DNA of 64,000 nt from Castellaniella sp040276065 (GTDB lineage: Bacteria; Pseudomonadota; Gammaproteobacteria; Burkholderiales; Burkholderiaceae_B), in contig NZ_JBELOI010000008.1 in assembly GCF_040276065.1 (NCBI RefSeq), forward strand, positions 1-64,000, given 5' to 3'. A model generated the notes under the pieces. It saw nothing but the letters and a program-made list of their open reading frames with translations. It did not search any database and was not told where the DNA came from. Positions 36,751-46,218 of the stretch are shown here, one piece after another; positions within the stretch are counted from its first letter, which is position 1, and every line of letters begins with the position of its first letter. Both the position numbers and the translations under genes were made by a program.

Positions 36751-37445
36751 AGACCGTGTTTCCCCGGCCCGAGGGCGGCCTGTTGGCTGTGGCGGGCTCG
36801 GACGTCGCGTTTCCGGTGCGGCGCATCTATTGCGTGGGTCGCAACTACGCGGACCATGCCCGCGAGATGGGCGATACCGGCCGCGAACCGCCGTTCTTCT
36901 TTGCCAAGCCCGGCGACGCGGTGCTGAGCATCGCGGACGGCGAAACCGGTGCCATGCCATATCCTCCGCGCACCCAGGACCTGCACCACGAGATCGAGCT
37001 GGTGGCCGCGCTGGGCTCCGGCGGGCGCGACCTGACGCCCGAGCAGGCGGCCGCCTGCGTCTGGGGTTACGCCATCGGACTGGACATGACGCGGCGCGAT
37101 CTGCAGGGCGAGGCCAAGAAAACCGGTCGGCCTTGGGAAGTCGGCAAGGGCTTCGACCATAGCGCCCCCATCGGCCCCGTGCATCCGGTTGCCGCCACCG
37201 GAGTGCTGACGCGCGGGCGCATCGGGCTGACCGTCAATGGCCAGGACCGCCAGAGCGGCGATTTGTCCGACATGATCTGGACGGTGCCCGAGGCCCTGGC
37301 CTACCTTTCGACCCTGTTCGAGCTCAAGGCGGGCGACCTCGTCTTCACCGGCACCCCCGCGGGCGTGGGTGCGGTGCGGCCCGGCGATTTGCTGCAAGGC
37401 TCGATCGAGGGGCTGGGGACGCTTCAGGTGCGCATCGCCACCTAG
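36747..37445 (+). CDS. Fumarylacetoacetate hydrolase family protein
   Basis: 232 residues. Family pattern: RIYCVGRNYADHAREM, the metal-ligand glutamates in DLHHEIELVAALG, GYAIGLDMTRRDLQ, KGFDHSAPIGP and DLVFTGTPAGVGAV. This subfamily includes acylpyruvases and oxaloacetate decarboxylases; I cannot fix the substrate. Starts inside the ppa stop codon (ATGA). Confidence 0.92.
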   Translation: MKTVFPRPEGGLLAVAGSDVAFPVRRIYCVGRNYADHAREMGDTGREPPFFFAKPGDAVLSIADGETGAMPYPPRTQDLHHEIELVAALGSGGRDLTPEQAAACVWGYAIGLDMTRRDLQGEAKKTGRPWEVGKGFDHSAPIGPVHPVAATGVLTRGRIGLTVNGQDRQSGDLSDMIWTVPEALAYLSTLFELKAGDLVFTGTPAGVGAVRPGDLLQGSIEGLGTLQVRIAT

Positions 37446-37508
37446 TAGCATTTACGGCCGCCTCGGCTTGCGCGAATAGCCGGCCTGCCGCGCTCGGCGC
37501 ACACTGGG

Positions 37509-37529
37509 CTCCTCACTGAAATCGAGGAG
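37509..37529 (+). promoter_or_regulatory. Hairpin sequestering the ribosome site of the Tad pilin gene
   Basis: CTCCTC (37509-37514) is complementary to GAGGAG (37524-37529), which is the Shine-Dalgarno sequence of the pilin gene starting at 37537. The nine-base loop allows pairing, so translation could be closed by default. Confidence 0.5.
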
Positions 37530-37536
37530 ACCCGAC

Positions 37537-37809
37537 ATGCGGCACCCCCACACAGGCGCCCGGCAGCGTGGCCAGGGCATGGTCGAGTACATGATCGTCG
37601 TCGCCCTCGTGGCGGTGGCCGCCATCGCGGTGTACCAGACGTTCGGGCAGGTGATTCGCGCCCAGACCGCGGCCATGGCCAAGGAAATCGCGGGCGAGGA
37701 CGGCACGGCCCAGTCGCGCGCGGCCCAGGCCGCCGCCGAGGCCGGCGCCGAGCAGGCGGCCGCCAAATCTCTCAAATCCTTCACCGGGAACGCCGGTGCT
37801 GGACAGTGA
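37537..37809 (+). CDS. Flp-type pilin
   Basis: 90 residues. Class III prepilin signature: short basic leader ending RG, then QGMVEY with Glu at +5 and Tyr at +6, followed by the hydrophobic helix MIVVALVAVAAIAVYQTFGQV. The C-terminal half is Ala/Gln-rich. It is longer than classical Flp pilins (50-70). First gene of the Tad operon; GAGGAGA precedes the ATG. It should be cut by a prepilin peptidase, which is not encoded in this window. Confidence 0.85.
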   Translation: MRHPHTGARQRGQGMVEYMIVVALVAVAAIAVYQTFGQVIRAQTAAMAKEIAGEDGTAQSRAAQAAAEAGAEQAAAKSLKSFTGNAGAGQ

Positions 37810-39121
37810 CGTGGCCGCGCGCCGCGCCCAGGAGGGGCAGGCCCTGGTGCTGGGCATGGTGCTCGCCGCCGCTTTGTCCCTCGCGCTGTTGCGCTATTTC
37901 GCGGCGGGCCAGGTGCTGGCCGCCAAGGTCCGGCAAGTCCACGGCCTGGATGCCGCGGCCTACAGCGGGGCACTGGTCCAGGCGCGCGCCTTGAACATGC
38001 TGGCCTACTTGAATCGCGCCCAACTCGCGCATCAGCTCGCCATGGCGCATCTGGCGACCCTCGCGAGCTGGGCTTTGTATGGCGGCGCCGAGGCGGGGCA
38101 GGTGGCGCGTGGCAACCCACCGGCTTACTTGATCGGGATGCTGTTTGGCGCCGATCACGGGCGGGCCTACCTGGCGGCGGCGCAGGCGGCAGGTCTGGAG
38201 GGTTGGGCACAGCGGGACGGCGCGCTCGGGCGCGCGCATGCCGCCCATGACCGCCAGGTCCACGACCTTCATACGGCATTGGCTCGCAATATCGCAACGA
38301 CGGTGCCCGAGGTGCGCATGGCCGCGGTCCGAGCGGTTCTGCGGGCGCATTATCCGGACCGGCCCGAGGCCGACCTCAGGCTCTCGCTCGAGCACGATCA
38401 GTGGCCGTCGCTGTTGCGGCGTCATGCACCCGACCGGGGCCTGCACGATCTGGTCCAGGACATCGCCGGCCTGTACCCGTTCCTCGGTCCCCGCGATCAT
38501 ACGGCCCGTAATACCTGGGTGGTGGACGAACACTGCCCGGCCTTGCGCCACCAGTTCAGGCGGCGCGGCGCGACGACCTTGGACGCCGAGGGCCGCTGGC
38601 AGGCCTCGGATACCCAGTCCTTCCATGCCCTGCGCACCAACCGGTGGGTCGGATGCTACTACCGCGAATACGCCATGGCGTGGGGTTGGATTCCCGCGCA
38701 GCCCGCGGCCGGCATGGACGGCCCTTATTCGGATGCGGCTCCCGAGGATTTCTCCGAGCAGGACTTCTGGCGCTGGGTGGCATCCGCCACCGATTGGAGC
38801 CTGCTGGATCAGCGCGATAATCCGATCGCCAATTCCTATGCCGTGCGCCATCGCCCCGCATGGCCGGCGGGCGGCTTGGGACCGTATCACGAGGTGGCGA
38901 CCGATCGGCCCGAGGGCGTCGCGGGGTTCGAGCTCTTCCTGTCCATCGACGGCCCCGAGGGCTTGGCCGTGCAGGCGCGCAGCGCCGCCCACAGCTATTT
39001 TGCCCGGCCGCTTCCGCGCGCAGACGGGCTGGACGAGGCGCCCAATCTCTTTCATCCCTATTGGATGGCGCGCCTCGCCCCGCTATCGATCGAGGCGCTG
39101 CCGGCTCGGGAGGGCCGTTGA
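37796..39121 (+). CDS. TadG-like pilus-assembly pseudopilin
   Basis: 441 residues. The N-terminus has EGQALVLGMVLAAALSLALL, the TadE/TadG-type leader helix, followed by a long soluble domain without recognisable von Willebrand motif. The GTG at 37796 overlaps the pilin gene by 14 bp; GTG at 37811 is an equally possible start five residues shorter. Probably an outer part or minor component of the Tad pilus machine; assigned by N-terminal feature and position. Confidence 0.7.
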   Translation: MLDSDVAARRAQEGQALVLGMVLAAALSLALLRYFAAGQVLAAKVRQVHGLDAAAYSGALVQARALNMLAYLNRAQLAHQLAMAHLATLASWALYGGAEAGQVARGNPPAYLIGMLFGADHGRAYLAAAQAAGLEGWAQRDGALGRAHAAHDRQVHDLHTALARNIATTVPEVRMAAVRAVLRAHYPDRPEADLRLSLEHDQWPSLLRRHAPDRGLHDLVQDIAGLYPFLGPRDHTARNTWVVDEHCPALRHQFRRRGATTLDAEGRWQASDTQSFHALRTNRWVGCYYREYAMAWGWIPAQPAAGMDGPYSDAAPEDFSEQDFWRWVASATDWSLLDQRDNPIANSYAVRHRPAWPAGGLGPYHEVATDRPEGVAGFELFLSIDGPEGLAVQARSAAHSYFARPLPRADGLDEAPNLFHPYWMARLAPLSIEALPAREGR

Positions 39122-39122
39122 G

Positions 39123-39836
39123 GTGGCGTCGCCAACGCAAGGCGGACAAGCCCTGATCGAGGCGCTGGTGGTGATGGGTGCCTTGGCCAGCGCCTGCGTG
39201 GCGGTGGCCTGGCTCGGCCGCCTGCGGGACATGGACCTGCAAGCGATGCACGCCAGCCGTCACCAGGCCTTCGCGCATGCGCACCAGGGCAGCGAGGCGC
39301 CGTCGATGGCGGTCGGGGGTGGCCTGGCCGTCCAGGGCATGGGCCAGCACTGGGAAACCCGACATGGCGAGCGCCTGCTTTCGAGCGTGGATGCCCACCT
39401 GTTCCAGGCGCCGCGCATGTCCGGACGCCAGCCCGGCGACCCGGCAGCGCTCGCTCCGGCGATGCGCCGCGAACTGCGACTGGGGGACGAGACGGTCTGG
39501 ATTTCGGTGGCCGGCCTGACGACGGCGGGCACTGGCCAGGCCGGCGGCGGCTTGCGCGACTTTGATCGCCTGGTGCTGCGACCGACGCGCCATACAGCCA
39601 TCCTGCGCGGTGCGGGGTCTGCCTCCGGGGATGCGGATGTCCAGGCTACCCTGGCGGGCGCTGGCACGCTGTGGGCCTTGGCAGCAGATCATTCAGCCGG
39701 GCTGGGTCGCGCCGTCGAGGCGCGGGCGCGGGCCCTGGATGCGCCTTGGGGGCGGCCGGCGCTTCAGCTCGATTGGCTGACGCCCTGGGCCGGGCGGGTG
39801 CCGGCGCGGCATCTGCGCCCAGGGGGGCGGCCATGA
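39123..39836 (+). CDS. TadE-like minor pseudopilin
   Basis: 237 residues from GTG. The leader GGQALIEALVVMGALASACVAVAW fits the class III motif with Glu at +5 after the glycine. The rest is Gly/Ala-rich with no known domain. It starts one base after the preceding stop and overlaps the next gene by 4 bp. Confidence 0.65.
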   Translation: MASPTQGGQALIEALVVMGALASACVAVAWLGRLRDMDLQAMHASRHQAFAHAHQGSEAPSMAVGGGLAVQGMGQHWETRHGERLLSSVDAHLFQAPRMSGRQPGDPAALAPAMRRELRLGDETVWISVAGLTTAGTGQAGGGLRDFDRLVLRPTRHTAILRGAGSASGDADVQATLAGAGTLWALAADHSAGLGRAVEARARALDAPWGRPALQLDWLTPWAGRVPARHLRPGGRP

Positions 39837-40492
39837 GGCGCGTGTGCCGTGGCTTGATGCTCGCATGGGTTCTAGGAGGCCCCGCAGTCCATGCGGTGCC
39901 GCTTGGCGGGGTGTCTCAAGAGGCCTGGACGAGTTGGAACTGGGGGGTGCAACAGGATTTCAGCCTCCCGGGCGCGCGGCTGGCCCAGCGGCCGTTCGAG
40001 GCCGGCTCGCCCCCGGCGCAGGCGGCGCGTCGTCTCGTCCGGCAGGGCGGCATGCCGTTCGACCGGCTGATGGCGGTCAATGGCGGCATCGTCTTGTCAG
40101 GCCTGCGCGAGGGCGCGCATTGGTTCGGCTGGCTGCGGCCGGGTCCGCGAGGCACCCAGGGCATCCTGTCGGTGCTGACACCCGCGTCCGCGTCGCACGC
40201 CGGGTTTGACGCCGGCGTACATGTGCCCGGCGGCGCCCGCCTCGTGGCCCGCGTGGTGCAGCACGAGGGTTCGGCCCGGGTGACGATCTCAGGCTACGAG
40301 CATCCGGGCGAGGCGGCGGGTCTGCGGGCCGGCATCGCCCAGTCCCTGGCGCGCGCCGGTTGGCATTCTGCCGAGGCCACCTGGCCTGGTGGCGAGGCCT
40401 GGCGGCGGCCGGCCGCTTTTTTGCAGATGCGCCTGCAGGTTCACGGGGCGCACTCGATCATCTGGTTGTGGCATCGCAAGGAGCATCCATGA
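39833..40492 (+). CDS. Unrecognised secreted protein of the Tad operon
   Basis: 219 residues with a signal peptide (MRRVCRGLMLAWVLGGPAVHA). No family recognised; a mixed alpha/beta pattern and a Gly/Arg-rich middle are all that can be seen. It overlaps both neighbours by 4 bp, so it is certainly part of the pilus operon. It occupies the position before cpaB where other loci carry assorted accessory genes. Confidence 0.65.
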   Translation: MRRVCRGLMLAWVLGGPAVHAVPLGGVSQEAWTSWNWGVQQDFSLPGARLAQRPFEAGSPPAQAARRLVRQGGMPFDRLMAVNGGIVLSGLREGAHWFGWLRPGPRGTQGILSVLTPASASHAGFDAGVHVPGGARLVARVVQHEGSARVTISGYEHPGEAAGLRAGIAQSLARAGWHSAEATWPGGEAWRRPAAFLQMRLQVHGAHSIIWLWHRKEHP

Positions 40493-41397
40493 AACGGCTT
40501 CGGATTCCGCGCAGCCTCACGCTGGCCGCGCTGGCCTTGGCGGCGGGCTTGCTCGCGGCCTGGACGCTGGATGCGCATGTGCGCGAGCGGGTGGCTACCA
40601 TAGAGGCCCGCGCACGCGTGCCCATGGCCGAGCGCGTGGTGGCCGCCCACGACCTGCCGGCGGGCACCCGCCTGCGCGCCGAGCACCTGGCCTTGCGCCG
40701 CATGCCGCTCGAATGGGCCAGCAGCGACAGCCTCCCCGCAGCTGGCTACGGCGACCTCCTGGATATGACGCTGGCGGCGCCCCTCAAGGCGGGCGACCCT
40801 ATCCTGCGCGCGCACACCCAGGCGGCCAGCCCCGCGTTCTCCAGTCAATTGGCGTTGGGGCGGCGGGCCATCACCTTGCCGGTCGATCAGATCAACTCGC
40901 TCTCGGGCCTGCTGCAGCCAGGGGATCTGATCGATCTTTACGTGTCGTTCGAGCACCAGCGCCGTCGGATGACCGCCCCCTTGCTGCAAGGCGTGCTGGT
41001 ACTGGCAACCGGCCGCGCCACGCGCTTCGAGGGCGATGCCGAGGGGGCATACTCCACCGTGACGCTGGATGCGGCACCCGAGGACGTGGTCAAGCTCGTG
41101 GCGGCCCGCCAGGGCGGTGCCATCACCGCCATCCTCAGGCACCCGGACGATCCACAGGCAGATCGCCGTGCGGTGCGCGGCGATCTGGCCGCCTTGCTGG
41201 GCGTGGCTCCGGCGCCGCCCGCGCCGCGCCGCAAGGGCGCCACCATCGTCTACGGCACCAGCGCGGGCGCACGCGTGCCCGGGCTGGCTGGCCCCGCGTC
41301 CGTGCTTTCGCGGCCCGCGGGCCTGTTCGACCTGCCCGAGGCCCAGGCCCTCGCCAGCGCCTGGATGCACGCGGCCGCCGACGAGGCGGAGCCATGA
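40489..41397 (+). CDS. cpaB: Tad pilus assembly protein CpaB/RcpC
   Basis: 302 residues. N-terminal transmembrane helix SLTLAALALAAGLLAAWTL, then the SAF domain (ERVVAAHDLPAGTRLRAEHLALRRMPLEW) and the RcpC region (LALGRRAITLPVDQINSLSGLLQPGDLIDLYVSF). Periplasmic, thought to work with the secretin. The longer frame upstream overlaps the previous gene in another phase. Confidence 0.92.
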   Translation: MKRLRIPRSLTLAALALAAGLLAAWTLDAHVRERVATIEARARVPMAERVVAAHDLPAGTRLRAEHLALRRMPLEWASSDSLPAAGYGDLLDMTLAAPLKAGDPILRAHTQAASPAFSSQLALGRRAITLPVDQINSLSGLLQPGDLIDLYVSFEHQRRRMTAPLLQGVLVLATGRATRFEGDAEGAYSTVTLDAAPEDVVKLVAARQGGAITAILRHPDDPQADRRAVRGDLAALLGVAPAPPAPRRKGATIVYGTSAGARVPGLAGPASVLSRPAGLFDLPEAQALASAWMHAAADEAEP

Positions 41398-42785
41398 GCC
41401 CGGGACGTCGCCTATGGAAGGCAGGATCCAGGGCCTTGTGCTGCGCCTATGCGGCCTCCCGCATGGCTTTGACGCTCGCCGACACGACCTTGCCGATGCA
41501 GGTTGGCGAGGTCCGCGTACTGGGTATCCCTGACGCGGCGCGGGTGGCCGTGGGGGATGGGCAGGTGCTCAAGGCCATCAGCACCGATGACCACGAGGTC
41601 ATCGTCTTTGCGCGCCGTGGGGGTTCGAGCGCGCTGCACGTCTGGTCGGCCGATGGGCATGTGCATCGCTACATGGTCGAGGTCGCCGCCGAGGGGGCCC
41701 GTCAGTTGCAGAACGAGCTGCGCGGCGTGGTCGAGCGCATTCCCGGCGCGCGGGTGAGCGCCGTCGGTGACAAACTCCTGGTCGAGGGTGACGATTTGTC
41801 CGACGCGGATCGCCAGCGCGTGGCCGATCTGGTCCAGCGCTATCCCCAACTCCTGGATTTCACCGGAACGGTGGGGTGGGATCGGATGGTCCTGCTCGAT
41901 GTGCAGGTGGTCGAGGTTCCACGTTCGCTGGCGCGCGATCTGGGCTTGCGATGGGCTGCCCGCCCCGAGGGCGGCGTGAACGCGTCGGTGGCCTGGGATT
42001 CCGGTTCGACTCGCCATGCGGACCGCCCGGGCGAGACCATCGTGCCCATCGGTTTTCCCGCCCGGGCCCTGGCCGGCTATTTCGGGATCAACGCGTTATT
42101 GTCCGCTCGGATCGACGCCCTCGCGCAAGAGGGCCACGCGGTGGTGCTGGCGCAGCCACAATTGCTCGCGCGCAGCGGCGCCACGGCCGAGTTCCTCGCT
42201 GGTGGCGAGGTGCCCTACAGCACGGTGGACCAGAACGGCCAGAGCCGCACCGCCTTCAAGCCTTATGGTGTATCGCTGCGCATCACGCCCTCGGTCGAAC
42301 GAGGCGGGGCGGTCCGTTCGCGCATCGAGGTCGAGGTCAGCTCGATCGATACCGCCTTGTCCGTGCCCGAGGGGCCGTCGCTCAAGACTCGGCGTGCCGC
42401 CACGGAGTTCAACGTTCGCTCCGGCGAGACCCTGGTCCTGGCTGGGTTCCTGTCGCGCGACGTTTCCAGCAATGTCGACAAGATCCCCGGCCTGAGCGAC
42501 TTGCCGGTGTTGGGCGCTCTGTTCCGTTCGACTCGGTTCCAGCGCAACGAAACCGAGCTGGCCATTCTGGTGACCCCGGTGCTGGTGTCCGCCCAGCATC
42601 CGGGGGTGCGTCGCCGCGCGGATCGGGCCTCCTCGATCCTGAATCGGGCATTTCCGGATCCCCCGCGCCTCATGCTGCCAATCTCGCAGGATGTTCCAGA
42701 ACCCGAGCCGACAGACGGCCTGGTACGGTGGAATCCGCGCAGCCGCGGCCCCGGGTCCCAGTGGCGCGACGGGACCGAACCATGA
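41394..42785 (+). CDS. cpaC: Tad secretin CpaC/RcpA
   Basis: 463 residues. Signal-like N-terminus, an N-terminal BON/pilus-secretin domain (PMQVGEVRVLGIPDAARVAVGD), then the secretin core with VVLAQPQLLARSGATAEFLAGGEVPY and the C-terminal TELAILVTPVLV. Forms the outer-membrane channel for the Flp pilus. Starts inside the cpaB stop (ATGA). Confidence 0.95.
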   Translation: MSPGRRLWKAGSRALCCAYAASRMALTLADTTLPMQVGEVRVLGIPDAARVAVGDGQVLKAISTDDHEVIVFARRGGSSALHVWSADGHVHRYMVEVAAEGARQLQNELRGVVERIPGARVSAVGDKLLVEGDDLSDADRQRVADLVQRYPQLLDFTGTVGWDRMVLLDVQVVEVPRSLARDLGLRWAARPEGGVNASVAWDSGSTRHADRPGETIVPIGFPARALAGYFGINALLSARIDALAQEGHAVVLAQPQLLARSGATAEFLAGGEVPYSTVDQNGQSRTAFKPYGVSLRITPSVERGGAVRSRIEVEVSSIDTALSVPEGPSLKTRRAATEFNVRSGETLVLAGFLSRDVSSNVDKIPGLSDLPVLGALFRSTRFQRNETELAILVTPVLVSAQHPGVRRRADRASSILNRAFPDPPRLMLPISQDVPEPEPTDGLVRWNPRSRGPGSQWRDGTEP

Positions 42786-44503
42786 TGGAAACCGCGTTAG
42801 AGTTCGAGGATGGTCGGCGTATCCTGCAAAGCTTCCAATTGCCGCTTTCGATCGGCCGCGACGAGGCCAGCGGCCTGAGGCTGCGTGGCTGGCGGGTTGC
42901 CCGGCATCATGCCCGCCTCATGGCGCGCGAGGGCGAGGTCTGGGTCGAGGATTTCGGCGCGCTCGCGGGTACCGAGGTCAATGGCCGCAGGGTAGCCCTG
43001 TACGGCCCCCTGCGCGTGAACGACGAGGTCGTGATCGGGCCTTGCCTGCTGCGCGTGCTGGGTTTGCCCGGCACATTGTCCGCGCCGGGCACGGCGGTGG
43101 AGCCGCCCGGCGAGGCGGCTGCGGGCCTTGGCCCGCCGGCGTCTGGAGCCGTCGCGGCACCGGCGTCCCTCGCGGACACTGAGCGGCCGGAATCCGCGGT
43201 GATGGAGGCTGCGACACCGAGCGCCGAGGGCCTGGCGCTGCGCCGCCGGTTGCATGGGCGCTTGATCGAGGCCTTGCAGCTCAGGCGCCGGGACATCGGC
43301 TTGATGAGCGACGAGGCATTGCGCGCCGAGGCCTCCAAGGTGCTCTTGAGCCTGATAGCCGAGGACGAGGCGCCGCCCCGAGGCCAGGATCGCGAGGCGC
43401 TGGCCCGGGACCTGCTTGACGAGGCGGTCGGCCTGGGGCCGCTCGAGGGCCTGCTCGCCGATCCCGAGGTGACGGAAATCATGGTGAATCGGCATGACGA
43501 GATTTTCGTCGAAATCCGCGGGCGGCTGCGGCGGCACCCGCGCGCCTTCAGCAGCGAACAAGCGGTGCTGGGCGTGATCGAACGCATCGTGGCGCCCCTG
43601 GGCCGGCGCATCGACGACAGCTCGCCCATGGTCGATGCCCGCTTGCGCGATGGGTCGCGGGTCAATGCGGTGATCGCGCCGATCGCCCTGCGGGGTGCGA
43701 GCCTCACCATCCGCAAGTTTCCCGCAAGGCGGTTGGGCATGGCAGATTTGCTGGCCGTGGGCGCGCTGGACGAGCCCATTGCCGTGTTCCTGCAAGCCTG
43801 CGTGCGCCACAAAAAGAACCTGATTGTCTCGGGTGGCACCGGCTCGGGCAAGACCAGTCTGCTCAATATTCTGTCCAATGCCATTCCGGATGGCGAGCGC
43901 GTGGTGACGATCGAGGATGCGGCCGAGCTGCGCCTGAACCACCGCCATCTGGTCAGCCTCGAGGCGCGGCCCGCCAACCTCGAGGGTCGTGGCCGGGTCG
44001 AAATCCGGGATCTGGTGCGCAACGCCCTGCGCATGCGTCCCGATCGCATTGTCGTCGGCGAGTGCCGGGGCGGCGAGGCCTTCGACATGCTGGCAGCCAT
44101 GAACACGGGCCACGAAGGGTCGCTCACCACCTTGCATGCCAACAGTCCGCGCGATGCCCTGGGGCGGCTCGAAACCATGATCCTGATGGCGGGGATGGAG
44201 CTGCCGCTGGCCGCCGTGCGCGAGCACGTCGCCTCCAGCATCGATGTCATCGTCCAGTTGTTGCGCACCCCCGATGGCCGGCGCATGGTGGGCTCGGTGG
44301 CCGAGGTCACCGGCATGGAGGGTGGCCGCATTCAGACGCAGGAACTATTCCGCGGGCAGGCGGGGCCGCCCGCTGTCTATTCGGGTTGCGGGCTGCTGCC
44401 CGATTGCTTCGCGCGGGAGCCCCATGTCGTCGAGGCCGGGCTGTTCTCACGGCGCACGGTGTGCGAGGCTCCGCACGCCGATGCGTTTGGGACGGCATCA
44501 TGA
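42782..44503 (+). CDS. cpaF: FHA-domain CpaF/TadA secretion ATPase
   Basis: 573 residues. Residues 1-90 form an FHA domain (LPLSIGRDEASGLRL, RVARHHARLM, GTEVNGRRV), then a linker and a CpaF ATPase: ELLADPEVTEIMVN-type segment, Walker A GGTGSGKTSL with Lys357, Asp box VTIEDAAELRL, Walker B VGECRGGEAFDMLAAMNTGHEGS. It powers pilus assembly in the cytoplasm. Ordinary CpaF has no FHA domain, and this operon has no TadZ/CpaE, so the FHA part may take over localisation or phospho-signalling. ATG at 42782 or 42785. Confidence 0.93.
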   Translation: MMETALEFEDGRRILQSFQLPLSIGRDEASGLRLRGWRVARHHARLMAREGEVWVEDFGALAGTEVNGRRVALYGPLRVNDEVVIGPCLLRVLGLPGTLSAPGTAVEPPGEAAAGLGPPASGAVAAPASLADTERPESAVMEAATPSAEGLALRRRLHGRLIEALQLRRRDIGLMSDEALRAEASKVLLSLIAEDEAPPRGQDREALARDLLDEAVGLGPLEGLLADPEVTEIMVNRHDEIFVEIRGRLRRHPRAFSSEQAVLGVIERIVAPLGRRIDDSSPMVDARLRDGSRVNAVIAPIALRGASLTIRKFPARRLGMADLLAVGALDEPIAVFLQACVRHKKNLIVSGGTGSGKTSLLNILSNAIPDGERVVTIEDAAELRLNHRHLVSLEARPANLEGRGRVEIRDLVRNALRMRPDRIVVGECRGGEAFDMLAAMNTGHEGSLTTLHANSPRDALGRLETMILMAGMELPLAAVREHVASSIDVIVQLLRTPDGRRMVGSVAEVTGMEGGRIQTQELFRGQAGPPAVYSGCGLLPDCFAREPHVVEAGLFSRRTVCEAPHADAFGTAS

Positions 44504-45348
44504 GCCCTCTGTGGTCCCTGGCCCTGGTCTTTGCCCTCGCCGCAGGCAGTGCCTGGCTCGCGCTCAATGCGTTTGCCAGGGGATGGCGCGCCTACGAAAC
44601 CCGCCTGAAAGAGGACGCGCGCGTCCAGCTCGACGAGTTCTTCTTGTTCCTGGACCCCGCACAGCTCTGGGGCGGCCTGACGGTGGCGAGTCTGGCGGCG
44701 GGGATGCTGGCCGCGGGAATTTCCGGCCTGTGGTGGCTGGGGCTGGCCGCTGCTGTGCTGGTCCTGCTTGCGCCTCGCTTCGTGTTGCGGCGGCTCAGGG
44801 CGCGGCGCGCGCGGCGCTTCGATGAGCAACTGCCGGATCTGGTCCAGGCCCTGGCGGGCGCCTTGCGGGCGGGTTCCGGCCTGCAGCCGGCCTTGCGGCA
44901 CATTGTGTCGCGCTCTCCAGTGCCCTTGGCCCAAGAGTTCGGGCTGCTCTTGCGTGAGCAGCGCATGGGCATCGGCTTTCACGAGGCATTGGCGCAACTG
45001 AGCGCCCGCATGCCCACTGAGGCGTGCAGCCTGGTGGTCTCTGCCCTCGGGGTGGCCGCGCAAAGCGGTGGCGGCTTGTCCGACACCCTCGAGGGCATCG
45101 CGCAGACCTTGCGGGCCCGCCATCACTGGCAAGGCCGGGTGCGCGCATTGACGGCCCAGGGCCGCTTGCAGAGCTGGATCATGGCCGGGTTGCCGCTGGC
45201 GATGATTGCGGTTTTGCAGCGCCTCGAACCCGACGCCATGGCCCTGCTGTGGACGACTGTTCCGGGCTGGATCGTTCTTTCGGCGATATCGGTGCTGGAA
45301 ATCCTGGGCATCGTGTTGATTCAGAGAGTCATGGCAATCGATTTGTGA
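44500..45348 (+). CDS. tadB: Tad inner-membrane platform protein TadB
   Basis: 282 residues. Type II secretion F-like domain: FDEQLPDLVQALAGALRAGSGLQPAL, followed by QEFGLLLREQRMGIGFHEALAQLSARM, and C-terminal transmembrane helices. Overlaps cpaF by 4 bp and is followed by tadC after 9 bp. Confidence 0.92.
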   Translation: MSPLWSLALVFALAAGSAWLALNAFARGWRAYETRLKEDARVQLDEFFLFLDPAQLWGGLTVASLAAGMLAAGISGLWWLGLAAAVLVLLAPRFVLRRLRARRARRFDEQLPDLVQALAGALRAGSGLQPALRHIVSRSPVPLAQEFGLLLREQRMGIGFHEALAQLSARMPTEACSLVVSALGVAAQSGGGLSDTLEGIAQTLRARHHWQGRVRALTAQGRLQSWIMAGLPLAMIAVLQRLEPDAMALLWTTVPGWIVLSAISVLEILGIVLIQRVMAIDL

Positions 45349-45357
45349 GGCCGGATC

Positions 45358-46218
45358 ATGTTCTGGGTGGGTTTGGCGCTGGCGGCCGTCGCCGCCATGG
45401 CGGGTGTCTGGAGCCTCGGGGGACCTTGGGCCTGGCGGCGGCCGGCAGAGCCTGGTCCGTTTGCGCGCGGCGCGTGGCTCTGGCCCTGGGTCAAGGCGCT
45501 CGAGCCTTGGTGCGCCTGGCTGGTGTCCTGGCGTATGCGCCGTCGGTTCGGCCTGCGCATGCGCCAGGCGGGCGTGGGCGAGGCCTGGCGGGTCGAACAA
45601 TGGATGGCCCTGCGTGTGCTGGCGGGCCTGGCCACGGGGGTTGGGCTGGGCGCCGCCTGTTTCGCGTTCGGCCTGGACGATTCCGCCTCGATCTTGCTGG
45701 CCGTCCTCGGTGGGCTGGGCGGCTCGTGGCTGCCGGACCAGTCGCTGCGGCGCCGCGCAGTGCGGCGGCTGGCACGCATGCAGCGCGAGCTGCCGTTCAT
45801 GCTGGACTTGATGACGCTGTGCGTCGAAGCGGGCCTCAGTCTGCATGCCGCCCTGCGCCAGGTGGCCGAGCACGCGCCCGAGGGGCCGCTGCGCCGCAGT
45901 CTGCGCGATGCGCTGGCCGCCATGCGCGCGGGGGTGGCGCGCGACCGCGCGCTCGACCAATGGGCGCAGGCCTGCATGGTGCCCGCGGTCCGCAGCCTGG
46001 TGATGGCACTCGATCAGGCGGATCACCTGGGCATGAGCCTCGCGCCGATCCTGCGCGCACAGGCCGCCCAGCAGCGCAGCGAACGCTTTCTGCGTGCCGA
46101 GAAGCTCGCCCTCGAGGCGCCCGTCAAGATGCTGCTGCCGATGGTGTTCTGCATCTTTCCCTGCACCTTTCTGGTGATCGGCTTCCCGGTCGCGGTCAAG
46201 CTGATGGAGCTGGCATGA
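45358..46218 (+). CDS. tadC: Tad inner-membrane platform protein TadC
   Basis: 286 residues with several transmembrane helices and the T2SF pattern RELPFMLDLMTLCVEAGLSLHAALRQVA, then MALDQADHLGMSLAPILRAQA and a C-terminal helix pair FCIFPCTFLVIGFPVAVKLMEL. Partner of TadB. Overlaps the next gene by 4 bp. Confidence 0.92.
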   Translation: MFWVGLALAAVAAMAGVWSLGGPWAWRRPAEPGPFARGAWLWPWVKALEPWCAWLVSWRMRRRFGLRMRQAGVGEAWRVEQWMALRVLAGLATGVGLGAACFAFGLDDSASILLAVLGGLGGSWLPDQSLRRRAVRRLARMQRELPFMLDLMTLCVEAGLSLHAALRQVAEHAPEGPLRRSLRDALAAMRAGVARDRALDQWAQACMVPAVRSLVMALDQADHLGMSLAPILRAQAAQQRSERFLRAEKLALEAPVKMLLPMVFCIFPCTFLVIGFPVAVKLMELA

